Below are positions 43,382 to 52,255 of a DNA stretch of 64,000 bases, piece after piece. A program made the position numbers and the translations under genes. The DNA is from Rhodobacteraceae bacterium M382. GTDB taxonomy: Bacteria > Pseudomonadota > Alphaproteobacteria > Rhodobacterales > Rhodobacteraceae. Numbering within the stretch: position 1 is the first letter of the stretch; each line of letters starts with the position of its first letter. The stretch covers positions 2,548,501 to 2,612,500 of the forward strand of contig CP081098.1 in the NCBI GenBank assembly GCA_025141015.1, read 5' to 3'. The notes below the pieces were generated by a model that did no database searches, had not been told where the DNA came from, and saw nothing but the letters and a program-made list of their open reading frames with translations.

Positions 43382-44224
43382 ATGAACAACCTATCAACCA
43401 TTATCGCTGCTGGAGGAATTCTAATGACCACCACAATCGCTTTCGCGGGTGAAACCAAATCCATTCGCTATTCCGCCGACAACATGATCGCATCACTCGA
43501 AGACAATGATCCATCCAAACACACAGACCTGATCATTGAAGATGGCCGGCTCAAGGTTGTCGGCGATGGCGATGGCATCGGATGGTTTTCCGATAGCCAG
43601 GGACCACTTCTTTACAAAGACGTGACTGGCGATTTCATGATCGAAACCGAAGTCTCGATGCATCGCAAGGATGGCGAAGCGGGGCTGCCTGAGGGCAATT
43701 TTTCGTCGGCGGGTTTGCTGGTGCGCGCCCCGGGCGGTACTCAGGGCAATGAAAACTGGCTTATGTTCAACATCGGTTTTCAGAACCGTTTTTACGGGCG
43801 TGAGCTGAAGGTCACGCGGCCAATGGATATCCCTAAGGAAGAGAACCCACTTTACGATCTCGGGATGCACTCCCTCTCCACGCTCTACCTGCTTCCCGAA
43901 GAAAACACCGAGCCGATGAAACTGCGCGTTGCCCGGATCGGCGATGAGCTTCGCAGCTATTATTTCAACAATGACCAATGGCATGAACAAAAGCCGCAAC
44001 AAGGGATGGAAGTATTCGGCAACGGGATCAACGAACCTGTCAGCGAGTTTGGCAACGGTCACTTCCGCCCCAACGGGATGAACCTTCCTGAAACCGTACA
44101 GGCCGGTATCATGGTCAACGCGGGCATCGACGGAGCCAGCTTCGCACCAAAGCGGGATGGCTATGCTCTGTTCTCTTATGTTGAGATCGCCCCGATTTCG
44201 AACTTTGACGAAGCGTTGAACTAA
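43382..44224 (+). CDS. Exported DUF1349-like (concanavalin-type) protein
   Basis: The ~280-aa protein has a signal peptide (STIIAAGGILMTTTIAFA). The mature part has a beta-sandwich pattern like DUF1349/regulation of carbohydrate-binding folds: GIGWFSDSQGPLLYKDVTGDFMIETEVSMHRK, SAGLLVRAPGG, NWLMFNIGFQNRFYGRELK and PMKLRVARIGDELRSYYFNNDQWHEQ. The Trp-rich and Phe-rich strands suggest carbohydrate binding, but no catalytic motif is visible. The start at 43382 has a weak site (AAAGGGCC). The AraC gene follows only 30 bp after the stop in the same direction. Confidence 0.7.
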   Translation: MNNLSTIIAAGGILMTTTIAFAGETKSIRYSADNMIASLEDNDPSKHTDLIIEDGRLKVVGDGDGIGWFSDSQGPLLYKDVTGDFMIETEVSMHRKDGEAGLPEGNFSSAGLLVRAPGGTQGNENWLMFNIGFQNRFYGRELKVTRPMDIPKEENPLYDLGMHSLSTLYLLPEENTEPMKLRVARIGDELRSYYFNNDQWHEQKPQQGMEVFGNGINEPVSEFGNGHFRPNGMNLPETVQAGIMVNAGIDGASFAPKRDGYALFSYVEIAPISNFDEALN

Positions 44225-44254
44225 GATACGCAACAAGTGATAGTGTAGAGCCGA

Positions 44255-45172
44255 ATGACAAATCACACCGAAATCCAGCATGTCGCCACAATCTCGGAAT
44301 TGCATCGCAATCTGGAACTCGCAAAGCCGCTGCATCCACTTGTCAGCCTGATCAGACTGGATGCCCTGGACTTTGGCGACTACCAGGACCTGGTACGATT
44401 TTCATATGGTTTCTACACGGTCTCGCTGAAACGCGGGCTTCGAAACAAGGTGCACTACGGGCACCACAGCTACGACTTTGACGAGGGCGTTCTTGCTCTC
44501 GTCAAACCGCATCAAGTTATGGCGATGCAGGCTCATCCTGATGACAATATAACCGGTTGGATGCTCGTTTTTCATCCTGACTTTTTGTCGGGATACCCGC
44601 TATCGGAAAAAATCGGCAAGTACGGGTTCTTTTCATATGAGGTGGATGAAGCACTGCACTTGTCTGATCGTGAAGAACAATTGCTGCTGACCCTAATGCA
44701 GCAACTCCATGACGAATATTCTGATCGGATCGACACGTTTAGTCAGGATGTCATGATTTCCCAACTCGACCTACTGCTCAGTCATGTCAACCGCTTCTAT
44801 AATCGACAGTTCCTGACCCGCACAAAGAGCAATGCGGATGTTCTCTCGCAGCTTGATGCCTTCTTGGATGAGTACTTTGACGGCGGCAAAGCATATTCAG
44901 AAGGCTTCCCAGCGGTCAGTCGTTTGGCGAAAAACCTGTCCGTCTCGCCAAGCTATCTTAATGATATGCTCACGTCGCTCACTGGTTCATCTGCTCGCGA
45001 TTACATCCAGAGATCGGTTGTACAGAAGGCGAAACTTAGCCTGTCTCTGACAACCAAGTCCGTCAGTGAAATCGGATATGAGCTGGGTTTCCAGCATTCA
45101 CAATCATTCAACAAGTTTTTCAAGAAACAAACCAACTTGTCTCCGGGCGAATATCGGAAATCAATCAATTAG
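44255..45172 (+). CDS. AraC family transcriptional regulator
   Basis: The 305-aa protein has a C-terminal AraC helix-turn-helix pair (AVSRLAKNLSVSPSYLNDMLTSLTGSSARDYIQ and SVSEIGYELGFQHSQSFNKFFKKQTNLSPGEYRKS) and an N-terminal cupin-like sensor domain (YGFYTVSLKRGLRNKVHYGHHSYDFDEGVLALVKPHQVMAMQ). It lies 30 bp downstream of the exported DUF1349-like gene, so they may be cotranscribed; whether it regulates that gene cannot be told. Codon use is less GC-rich than in core genes. Confidence 0.92.
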   Translation: MTNHTEIQHVATISELHRNLELAKPLHPLVSLIRLDALDFGDYQDLVRFSYGFYTVSLKRGLRNKVHYGHHSYDFDEGVLALVKPHQVMAMQAHPDDNITGWMLVFHPDFLSGYPLSEKIGKYGFFSYEVDEALHLSDREEQLLLTLMQQLHDEYSDRIDTFSQDVMISQLDLLLSHVNRFYNRQFLTRTKSNADVLSQLDAFLDEYFDGGKAYSEGFPAVSRLAKNLSVSPSYLNDMLTSLTGSSARDYIQRSVVQKAKLSLSLTTKSVSEIGYELGFQHSQSFNKFFKKQTNLSPGEYRKSIN

Positions 45173-45285
45173 ACTTGGGGTTTCGATCGGCTGTGCGGCA
45201 TCTGCTTTTTTCCATACCCGAAAAACTGCCAGTCATACACTGTACAGCATTACGCGCTTTTGGGCTCCCACCTGCCGGTCGCCAC

Positions 45286-45520
45286 ACCAGGTGTGGACGG
45301 CTGCAAGCAACCCGAAGTAGGCATTGGCCAAACACGGGTGACGCCCCGATCAAGAGCGAACTTTAAAACTGTTGTTTACATCGCATGCACTGTTACAGTC
45401 CTGTCGCGGGACACCCTTTGGCCCAAGCTGGCGATCCGGCTTTGCAAAACTCGCTTTCTGTCCACAGAAACCATTAACGGTCGGAACGGCATCTACGGCT
45501 TGGGTCGATGCGGCTGGTTC
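45286..45520. repeat. Dispersed intergenic repeat, copy C (with hairpin to its right)
   Basis: Two blocks both match copy D but in reversed order: 45311-45407 (CCCGAAGTAGGCATTGGCC...CATCGCATGCACTGTTAC) corresponds to 49383-49478, and 45442-45520 (TTGCAAAACTCGC...GGCTGGTTC) corresponds to 49302-49380 without gaps. The 600-bp gap between the AraC gene and the cyclase gene also holds the hairpin CGGTTTGC-AGG-GCAAACCG at 45614-45632, possibly a terminator. I see no gene in it. Confidence 0.7.
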
Positions 45521-45771
45521 CGGCTCGGAACGTCTGCTGACAATCCAAAGCCGTCGTTTACGCCATATCCGGTTCCGTCATATCGGACCTTCTCAGAACC
45601 AGAAGGAAAAGCCCGGTTTGCAGGGCAAACCGATTGTGAGCCTTGGTGCATTCAATGTCTCAACCGAGACAGGTTTATTCAAGTCAGCGCGTAGAACCCC
45701 AAAACGCTTACCGACGAACCGTTGCGCACCGGGATGTCGATGGAAAACGGTCCACGGCATCCTTCGGCGGT

Positions 45772-48700
45772 TCAATTCAGGTCTTCGAGCAGTGCTTTGG
45801 CTCTAAGCAGATCAGGCGTATCAAAGCCTTCGCTAAACCAGTCATAGATTTCCTGAAGAAGCTCTCTGGCTTGGGTCCTTCGACCCTGGCTTTTCCACAG
45901 AAGGCACAGGCTGACCGAAGCGCGCAGCTCCCATGATTTGGCTCTCTGGCTACGCGCAATCTGGAGGGCCTTTTGAAAACACATTTCTGCCTGGTCAGGA
46001 TCTGAGCTGCCAAGCAACAGCTCACCCTTGATGCGGCTTAGCTCGGCATCCCACAAACGCTCACCGTCCGCTCCACCTTTGTCGGCAATGATCTGAGCTT
46101 CATCCAACGCAGCCAACCCCTGTGCCGTTTGTCCCGCTTTGCAATGCGCCTTGGCAAGCAGGGCCAGATAGAATGGCACAAACAATTCAGCCCCGGTGTT
46201 CCGCCAGCCGGTCAAGCCGTCCTGCAACAACGCAATACCGTCGTCCATCGAGCCTTCCGTGAGAAGCGAGCCCCGCACCACGGTTGCCATCGTCAGGAAC
46301 AAACCAAACCCTTGTTCGGCGGCCTCCCTCGCAGCTTTGTCCGCGATCTCCCCGGCCAGAGCGGCCTCTCGGCGGAAGCGATGGAATATGGCGGTAAAGC
46401 CCGCAATATAAACATCCGTCAGCGGATGAGATATTTCCCGGGCCAGAACCGCCGTTTCGCGGCTCAAACTCAGAGCCTGATCGGGATAGCCAAGAAACCA
46501 GAGTGCCCAAGCCGTCCATTGCCGGGTGACCACACCGAGGTCCTGACCATACACATACGCCAGTGAACGATGTTGCTCGGGGTCGTAAAGCGTCAGTCCC
46601 TGCTGCAGAAGCTCAAGCGCCTCCGTGAATCTGGCCTGCAATACCAGTGCCGATCCCAACACCCGATGAGCAACCAGACGTTGCGTCTGGTCCCCTTCGC
46701 TTTGGGCCAGATGGAAAACCTGTTCTGGCAATTCTGGCCTAGCTCCGGGCGACCGCACTGAATAACAGTAGTTAACCCCCCAGAGAGCAGAAAACCGTTT
46801 TGACGTCTCACCCACCTGCTCGCTCAGCTCAAGGGCCCGACTGAATGTCCTCTCCACCTCCGGAGCAGCAAATCCTTTGGTCAACATGAGCGGCGTACCA
46901 AGCGCCATCTGAAGGTCGAGTTCTTGCAAGTTACGCTTTTCGGTATTTGCAAGCTCTCCCAGCAAGGCGATGCCCTCGGTTAGGTGGCTGATCGCTTCTA
47001 CATTGGCAGAGCGTTCAATCGCTCTCCGGCCAGCCTTGTGCCAGTGAAAGACGGCCGTCTCGGTCAATCCGGCTTTGGCGTAGTGGTGGGCCAGGATTTC
47101 AGGCTCGACATCAACGGTTCTCGGAAAACGATCTTCGAGCACCGTGCCTATCCGATGGTGCAACTCCCGGCGGCTGCTTTTTAGCAACGACTCGTATGCG
47201 GCGTCCTGAATCAATGCATGCTTGAACGTGTAAATGGCATTGGGGTATGCGCCACGAACAACGATGAGCTGGGATTCGGTGAGCGCATCAAGCTGATCCC
47301 TCAGGATTGCTTTGTCGACTTTTGACGCAATTTCCACGAGCCGATAGCCGAACTCGCGCCCTATCACCGCGCCGATTTGCGCAATCTTCTTTGCTGGACC
47401 CAACCGGTCGAGGCGTGCCAACAAAAGGGCCTGGATTGTCGCAGGAATTGCTTTTGTAGTTCCGCCCTCTACGAGCGCGCGCGTCAACTCCTCGATAAAC
47501 AGCGGAACACCATCGGCCATCGCGGCGACTTCATCTAGCGTTCTTGCGTCCAGTTCGGTGTTTGCCGCAATGTTTCGAACAAGCGTGATGCTCTCCTTTT
47601 GAGCAAGGCGGCTTAGCGTCATCAGCGTTACGCACGATTGACCGACCCAAGGTGCCTGAAACTCGGGACGAAAGGTCAGGATCATCAAAACAGCTTTGTC
47701 CTGAGTGCGCGCGACGATCAGATCCAAAAGTTCCCGAGTCGTCGGATCAACCCAGTGCAAGTCTTCAAAGACCATCAGCACCGGCTGTACCTCAGAAAGC
47801 GCCAAAAGCTGGTCCCTCAGGGCCTCTAGCGTTCGCTTTTTTCGGGCTTGCGGCGTCAGGTTGTGGGGCGCATAGCGACCTTCGTGCGGGATGGACAAAA
47901 GATCCGCAAATAGCCCGGCAACAGAGTCCACATTTTTTGTAGTCCGTCTAAGCAGGGTCTCCAGTTTGTCCAGCTTGCGTGATGCGGGATCGTCCGCATC
48001 GATGGCGGCAGCATGGGTAAGCTGTGCAATTACAGGGTAGAGCGCACTGTTTGTGTGGTGTGGCGAACATTGGTAGCGCAGTCGAATGTGGGGGCTCTCG
48101 GCCAGCTTATCGTGCAACATTTCGGTTAGCCGCGACTTGCCAATGCCGGGTTCGCCAGAGATCGTGACGACTTGGCCTTCGCCCATCCTGGCCTGATTCC
48201 AGCAATGAATGAGCGTATGCATTTCACGATCTCTGCCGACAAATGTCGCGAGCGCACTACTTCGCCGACCCTCAAAACGGCTTTCGACGTCCCGGATACC
48301 CGACACATGCCAGGCCGCTACTGGCTCTGAAATCCCTTTCAAAACCTGTTGCCCCAGCGCTGAGGCCTTTAACAGCCGCTTGATCAGGCCATATGTTGTC
48401 TCGTCGATAACAACGCACCCCGGCGCGGCCACGGTTTGGAGCCGCGCGGCAAGATTGGGTGCAGGGCCGGAAATTGCCGCTACTTCAGATACGCCCCCGT
48501 CCACAACGTCGCCCGCAACGACAAGACCCGTTGCAATCCCAACGCGTGCCTGGAGCGGGTCATCGGGTGTTCCGTTCAGTTGACCGACTGCGCTCACCGA
48601 AGCAAGTGCCCCACGCACAGCCAGCTCTGCGTCGTCCTCCTCGGCCCGTGGGTAGCCGAAGTAGACCAAAACACCGTCCCCAAGGTATTTGGCGACATAA

Positions 48701-49086
48701 CCATCAAAGCGGCGCACACTCTCAGAAACAGCTTTCTGGAACGACTGGATGATCTCTCGGTACTCTTCCGGGTCAAGTTTCTGAGAGAGCGCGGTTGAGC
48801 CGACCAGATCACAGAACATCACAGTTAACTGGCGTCGCTCGGCCTCGACGCGCATATGGGCATCCGCACCCTCATCGCCCTGGCTTTCCTCTCGAATACG
48901 ATCTCTCGTGTCACGGATGCGAATTGCCTTCAATATCCGACGGCGTGGGCCGAGAGGCAGGCCCATTTCCCTTAAATCGTCATCAGACAATTCGGAAAGA
49001 TCGGCTGGCTCCAGCTCATTTTCAGAGAAGTTCGGGGCATATTTGGCCAGACCCAATTGGTCCAACCAGGTCGCGATGTCTGTCAT
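45772..49086 (-). CDS. SAM domain-class III nucleotide cyclase-AAA ATPase-TPR protein
   Basis: The 1104-aa protein has an N-terminal SAM domain (residues ~1-58, WLDQLGLAKYAPNFSENEL). A class III cyclase domain follows (~82-260, VMFCDLVGSTALSQKLD with metal Asp93 and YLGDGVLVYFGYP with Asp137). Next comes an ATPase of the STAND/AAA type (Walker A GEPGIGKS at 311-318, Walker B MVFEDLHWVDP), and then helical TPR-like repeats to the end. Such proteins are large signalling enzymes that may make cAMP in response to a bound ligand or partner, but activity and signal are unknown. AAGGAGG lies before the start. It stands alone, flanked by two copies of a dispersed repeat. Confidence 0.93.
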   Translation of the reverse strand: MTDIATWLDQLGLAKYAPNFSENELEPADLSELSDDDLREMGLPLGPRRRILKAIRIRDTRDRIREESQGDEGADAHMRVEAERRQLTVMFCDLVGSTALSQKLDPEEYREIIQSFQKAVSESVRRFDGYVAKYLGDGVLVYFGYPRAEEDDAELAVRGALASVSAVGQLNGTPDDPLQARVGIATGLVVAGDVVDGGVSEVAAISGPAPNLAARLQTVAAPGCVVIDETTYGLIKRLLKASALGQQVLKGISEPVAAWHVSGIRDVESRFEGRRSSALATFVGRDREMHTLIHCWNQARMGEGQVVTISGEPGIGKSRLTEMLHDKLAESPHIRLRYQCSPHHTNSALYPVIAQLTHAAAIDADDPASRKLDKLETLLRRTTKNVDSVAGLFADLLSIPHEGRYAPHNLTPQARKKRTLEALRDQLLALSEVQPVLMVFEDLHWVDPTTRELLDLIVARTQDKAVLMILTFRPEFQAPWVGQSCVTLMTLSRLAQKESITLVRNIAANTELDARTLDEVAAMADGVPLFIEELTRALVEGGTTKAIPATIQALLLARLDRLGPAKKIAQIGAVIGREFGYRLVEIASKVDKAILRDQLDALTESQLIVVRGAYPNAIYTFKHALIQDAAYESLLKSSRRELHHRIGTVLEDRFPRTVDVEPEILAHHYAKAGLTETAVFHWHKAGRRAIERSANVEAISHLTEGIALLGELANTEKRNLQELDLQMALGTPLMLTKGFAAPEVERTFSRALELSEQVGETSKRFSALWGVNYCYSVRSPGARPELPEQVFHLAQSEGDQTQRLVAHRVLGSALVLQARFTEALELLQQGLTLYDPEQHRSLAYVYGQDLGVVTRQWTAWALWFLGYPDQALSLSRETAVLAREISHPLTDVYIAGFTAIFHRFRREAALAGEIADKAAREAAEQGFGLFLTMATVVRGSLLTEGSMDDGIALLQDGLTGWRNTGAELFVPFYLALLAKAHCKAGQTAQGLAALDEAQIIADKGGADGERLWDAELSRIKGELLLGSSDPDQAEMCFQKALQIARSQRAKSWELRASVSLCLLWKSQGRRTQARELLQEIYDWFSEGFDTPDLLRAKALLEDLN

Positions 49087-49301
49087 CCATTGCCCCTTCC
49101 TCCTTGATGTTTATCACAATGGCGTGGTCAACGAAAGAACGAGGCTGGAGAGACACCGATATCTCATGCGGGTCAAAAGTAACGGCAGTCCGCTTCATTG
49201 GATGCTCGAATTGGAGCATGTCAAATCCGATAGCTACCAGTTTTGCCCAAATGATCCTCGCATCCGTTGCCACGGTCCGCATCCCGAAAGTTGACTCAAC
49301 A

Positions 49302-49478
49302 TTGCAAAACTCGCTTCCTGCCCACAGCAGCCATTGACGGCCAGTACAGCATCCAGGGCTTGTGCCGATGCGGCTGGTTCAGCCCGAAGTAGGCATTGGC
49401 CAAACACGGTGACGCCCCGATTTAGAACGAACTTCAAAACTCTTTGTCTACATCGCATGCACTGTTACGGACCTGTCG
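49302..49478. repeat. Dispersed intergenic repeat, copy D
   Basis: This is the most complete copy, about 175 bp. Its left half (TTGCAAAACTCGCTTCCTG...GATGCGGCTGGTTC) matches copies A and C; its right half (AGCCCGAAGTAGGCATTGGCCAAACACGG...CATCGCATGCACTGTTAC) matches copy C in the same orientation 4072 bp away. It lies upstream of the cyclase gene, so copies C and D bracket that gene as direct repeats. Confidence 0.7.
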
Positions 49479-49572
49479 CAGTTTGATGCCGCTCCTGTGA
49501 AAGCACTTATTGCACCAAGGGAGACGAATATGGGTACGAAACGGATGGACGAATTTCGATGGGAAGCAGTTC

Positions 49573-49702
49573 GAACATGCCGGCGGTTGCGGGCGGCGAT
49601 GCCGGCCTGGGTCTCTGCGATCTGTCTTTCGACGTCTCGCGCCAGGAGGCTCAGGCCGATCCGTATCACATAATGTATCCTGGTTTTGACCCGGCTTTGG
49701 TG
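49573..49702 (-). pseudogene. IS5-family transposase C-terminal remnant
   Basis: On the minus strand the reading HQSRVKTRIHYVIRIG then LSLLARDVERQIAETQAGIA closely follows the C-terminal pattern of Roseobacter IS5-type transposases (VETKMHC...LGQSLMARDFDRQVAEIQ, from memory). Only about 40 residues remain and the preceding DDE region is absent. The 760-bp gap between the cyclase start and pgi otherwise holds repeat D and a possible 47-aa plus-strand frame at 49530 that has a good ribosome-binding site but no recognisable sequence. Confidence 0.5.
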
Positions 49703-49848
49703 GGGACCGCCACGCGCCATGCCGTTGGCACAGGCAATGGCGGCAACCAAACCGGGATGGCCAGCCAGCCCGTGCTTGCGCCAGCCCGTGCCGGGGATGT
49801 CAGACCGCTCGACCTATTTTTAGCGAGCGGCCAGGCCTGCGGGCAAAC

Positions 49849-51456
49849 TCAAGTGTTGAAGGTCCGAAAGTAGCGCACAAGCGCCTCGGTCGAACCATCC
49901 TTGTCGGTCACGCTGTCGCAGCCGTCCAGAACCGGATGTAGGGACACGGCCAGTTCCTTGCCCAATTCGACGCCCCATTGGTCAAACGAATTGATCCCCA
50001 GGATGACGCCTTCGACAAACACCCGATGTTCATACAGCGCAATGATCCGTCCCAGAATGTCAGGGGTCAGCATCGGATAGATCAGAGTCGTTGACGGTCG
50101 GTTGCCCGGGAACACCCGATGGCGTGCCTGGCGTTCCAATTCCTCGCCGGTCAGGCCCTTTGCCTGCATCCGCGCGCGCGCCTGATCCAGCGACCGCCCC
50201 AACATCAAGGCTTCGGATTGGGCAAAACAATTGGCAACCAGCAGTTTGTGATGCGCCTGCAACTCCGGTTCATGCCCGCGTGCCGCAACCAGAAATTCGC
50301 ACGGGATCACCCGCGTACCCTGATGGATCAACTGAAAAAATGCATGTTGCCCATTGGTTCCGGGTTCGCCCCAGACAACCGGTCCCGACGACACATCAAG
50401 AGCCGAGCCATCCACACGCACCTGTTTGCCATTGGATTCCATTTCCAATTGCTGGAAATAGGCCGACAGACGGATCAATCGCTGATCATATGGCAAAACC
50501 GCGCGGGTTCCATGACCGCATACCTGGTTGTGCCAGATCCCGACCAACGCCAACATGACCGGCATGTTCTGCCCCCAGGGTGCCGCCCGAAAATGTTCGT
50601 CCATCGCACGCCCACCGGCCAGAAACTGATCAAAGCCATCCGGCCCGATGGCAATCATCAGGCTTAACCCGATGGGCCCCCAGATTGAATACCGCCCTCC
50701 AACCCAATCTTCGAACCCAAAAACCTGATCCTGCGGGATACCAAAATCATCGGTCTTGTCCATCGCTGTGGACAGGGCTGCAAACTGGCGCGTTGGATCG
50801 CCACCTCCTGCACGCATCCAATCCCGCGCCGTGAACGCATTGGTCATGGTTTCAATCGTGGTAAAGCTTTTGGAGGCGACGATCACCAGCGTGCGCTGTG
50901 GGTCCAGCCCCTTGAGCGTATCGCTGATATGGGCCCCATCCACATTGGACACAAAATGGCACCGGGGACCATCATCATAGGGTGACAAAGCCAACACCGC
51001 CATCGCCGGTCCCAGATCGGACCCGCCAATCCCGATGTTGATGACATCTGTGATGCGGCCCCCTGCCCCGACGAGTTCACCAGATCTGAGCGCCTGGGAA
51101 AACGCCTTCATCCTGTCCAGCGTTTGCCGGATGCCAGGGCGAATGTCCGCCCCGTCCACCAGCAACTCTTCGCCGTCAGGGTCGCGCAGGGCCGTGTGCA
51201 GGACCGCGCGCCCTTCGGTCTGGTTGATCTCGCCCCCAGAGAACATCGCGTCGCGCCGTTGGGCAACATTGCTGCGTTCACACAGGTCAATCAACGCCGA
51301 ACGAATGGAATCGTCCAGCTGGGTTTTCGAATAGTCAAAATGCATATCCCCCAAGGAGACGCTAAAGTCCCGTGCTCGGGTGGGGTTTTCTTCAAAAAGC
51401 GAAAGCATCCGTCGCGTAACTGTCGCCGAACGCAAATCTTTCAATGCCGTCCACAT
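49849..51456 (-). CDS. pgi: Glucose-6-phosphate isomerase
   Basis: Pgi interconverts glucose 6-phosphate and fructose 6-phosphate. The 535-aa protein has the signatures NIGIGGSDLGPAMAV, VASKSFTTIETMTNA, VGGRYSIWGPIGLSL, GEPGTNGQHAFFQLIHQGTR and FDQWGVELGKELA, including the catalytic Glu in GEPG and His in the QHAFFQL region. The start MWTALKDL was chosen over an upstream GTG/ATG-like extension. It follows pgl by about 130 bp on the same strand and is probably in the zwf-pgl-pgi operon, which feeds the Entner-Doudoroff pathway. Confidence 0.96.
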   Translation of the reverse strand: MWTALKDLRSATVTRRMLSLFEENPTRARDFSVSLGDMHFDYSKTQLDDSIRSALIDLCERSNVAQRRDAMFSGGEINQTEGRAVLHTALRDPDGEELLVDGADIRPGIRQTLDRMKAFSQALRSGELVGAGGRITDVINIGIGGSDLGPAMAVLALSPYDDGPRCHFVSNVDGAHISDTLKGLDPQRTLVIVASKSFTTIETMTNAFTARDWMRAGGGDPTRQFAALSTAMDKTDDFGIPQDQVFGFEDWVGGRYSIWGPIGLSLMIAIGPDGFDQFLAGGRAMDEHFRAAPWGQNMPVMLALVGIWHNQVCGHGTRAVLPYDQRLIRLSAYFQQLEMESNGKQVRVDGSALDVSSGPVVWGEPGTNGQHAFFQLIHQGTRVIPCEFLVAARGHEPELQAHHKLLVANCFAQSEALMLGRSLDQARARMQAKGLTGEELERQARHRVFPGNRPSTTLIYPMLTPDILGRIIALYEHRVFVEGVILGINSFDQWGVELGKELAVSLHPVLDGCDSVTDKDGSTEALVRYFRTFNT

Positions 51457-51583
51457 AAATTTCAATATCCCAAAAACTGCTGCCCGTCTGGGCGCCAACC
51501 CATCACCGAGAAGCCGCCAAACATAACAAAGCGCAACTGATCGGGCGCAGATAAACCCTTGATTTCCAGCAATTGCAACAGGG

Positions 51584-52255
51584 TTATTCCGCCCAGTGGA
51601 TCACGGTTTCGGACAAAACCGCCTGAATAGGTGCCTCTTCGGGCGGCAAAGACATCGCCCGCATCAAGGCCTCGCGCTTTTTCGAGCCATAGATCACCAG
51701 ATGTTTGGACAACGCCCCGTCCAACACCCGCGCACTCAGGCTGATGCGGGTTTCGGGCTGGGTTTGTGGTTTCAGAACACTCAGGATCGGTGCGTGCTTG
51801 TCCAAGGCGGCCTCCAATCCGGGCGCACCGGGAAACAGGGATGCGGTGTGCATGTCTTCGCCCATCCCCAACAACAGAACCGACAAGGGCAGTTCGGGCG
51901 CAATCACGGCTTCCAATTCGGGCAGCACATCTTCCGGCTGCTCCGCCGGTGTGTGCAACGGCAGATATCGCGCCTTGGCTGCCCTGTTCACCAACAACCG
52001 TTCCCGGATCAGTTTTTCATTGGACCGAGGGTCCGAATTGGGCACCCATCGTTCATCCGTTGGCAAGACATGTACCCGGTCCCAAGGCAGATCCGCCGCA
52101 CATAGATCATCAAATATCGGCCCCGTCGTCGACCCACCCGCAACCGCAAGAGACGCCGTGTCATTGTGGAACAGATGACCGTCCAATTCGCCAGCCAATG
52201 TGCTTGCCAGATCAATCGCCAGCATGTCCCGATCCGGATATTCAACAATATTCAT
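51584..52255 (-). CDS. pgl: 6-phosphogluconolactonase
   Basis: Pgl hydrolyses 6-phosphogluconolactone formed by Zwf. The 223-aa protein has the DevB-type layout: LAVAGGSTTGPIFDDL, VHVLPTDERWVPNSDPRSNEKLI and LLLGMGEDMHTASLFPGAP. Length is normal. The start MNIVEYPD overlaps the zwf stop by 4 bp (ATGA), so the two proteins are made together. A longer upstream frame overlaps zwf and was rejected. Confidence 0.95.
   Translation of the reverse strand: MNIVEYPDRDMLAIDLASTLAGELDGHLFHNDTASLAVAGGSTTGPIFDDLCAADLPWDRVHVLPTDERWVPNSDPRSNEKLIRERLLVNRAAKARYLPLHTPAEQPEDVLPELEAVIAPELPLSVLLLGMGEDMHTASLFPGAPGLEAALDKHAPILSVLKPQTQPETRISLSARVLDGALSKHLVIYGSKKREALMRAMSLPPEEAPIQAVLSETVIHWAE

Noticed and set aside
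49022-49282. Minus-strand 86-codon frame just upstream of the cyclase start
   Set aside because: Reads fairly like protein, but it ends inside the cyclase gene in another frame, has no domain, and overlaps the likely promoter and ribosome-binding site.
49559-49873. Plus-strand 104-codon frame before pgi
   Set aside because: It runs antisense to the IS5-like remnant and into the pgi 3' end; the minus-strand reading gives the better protein match.
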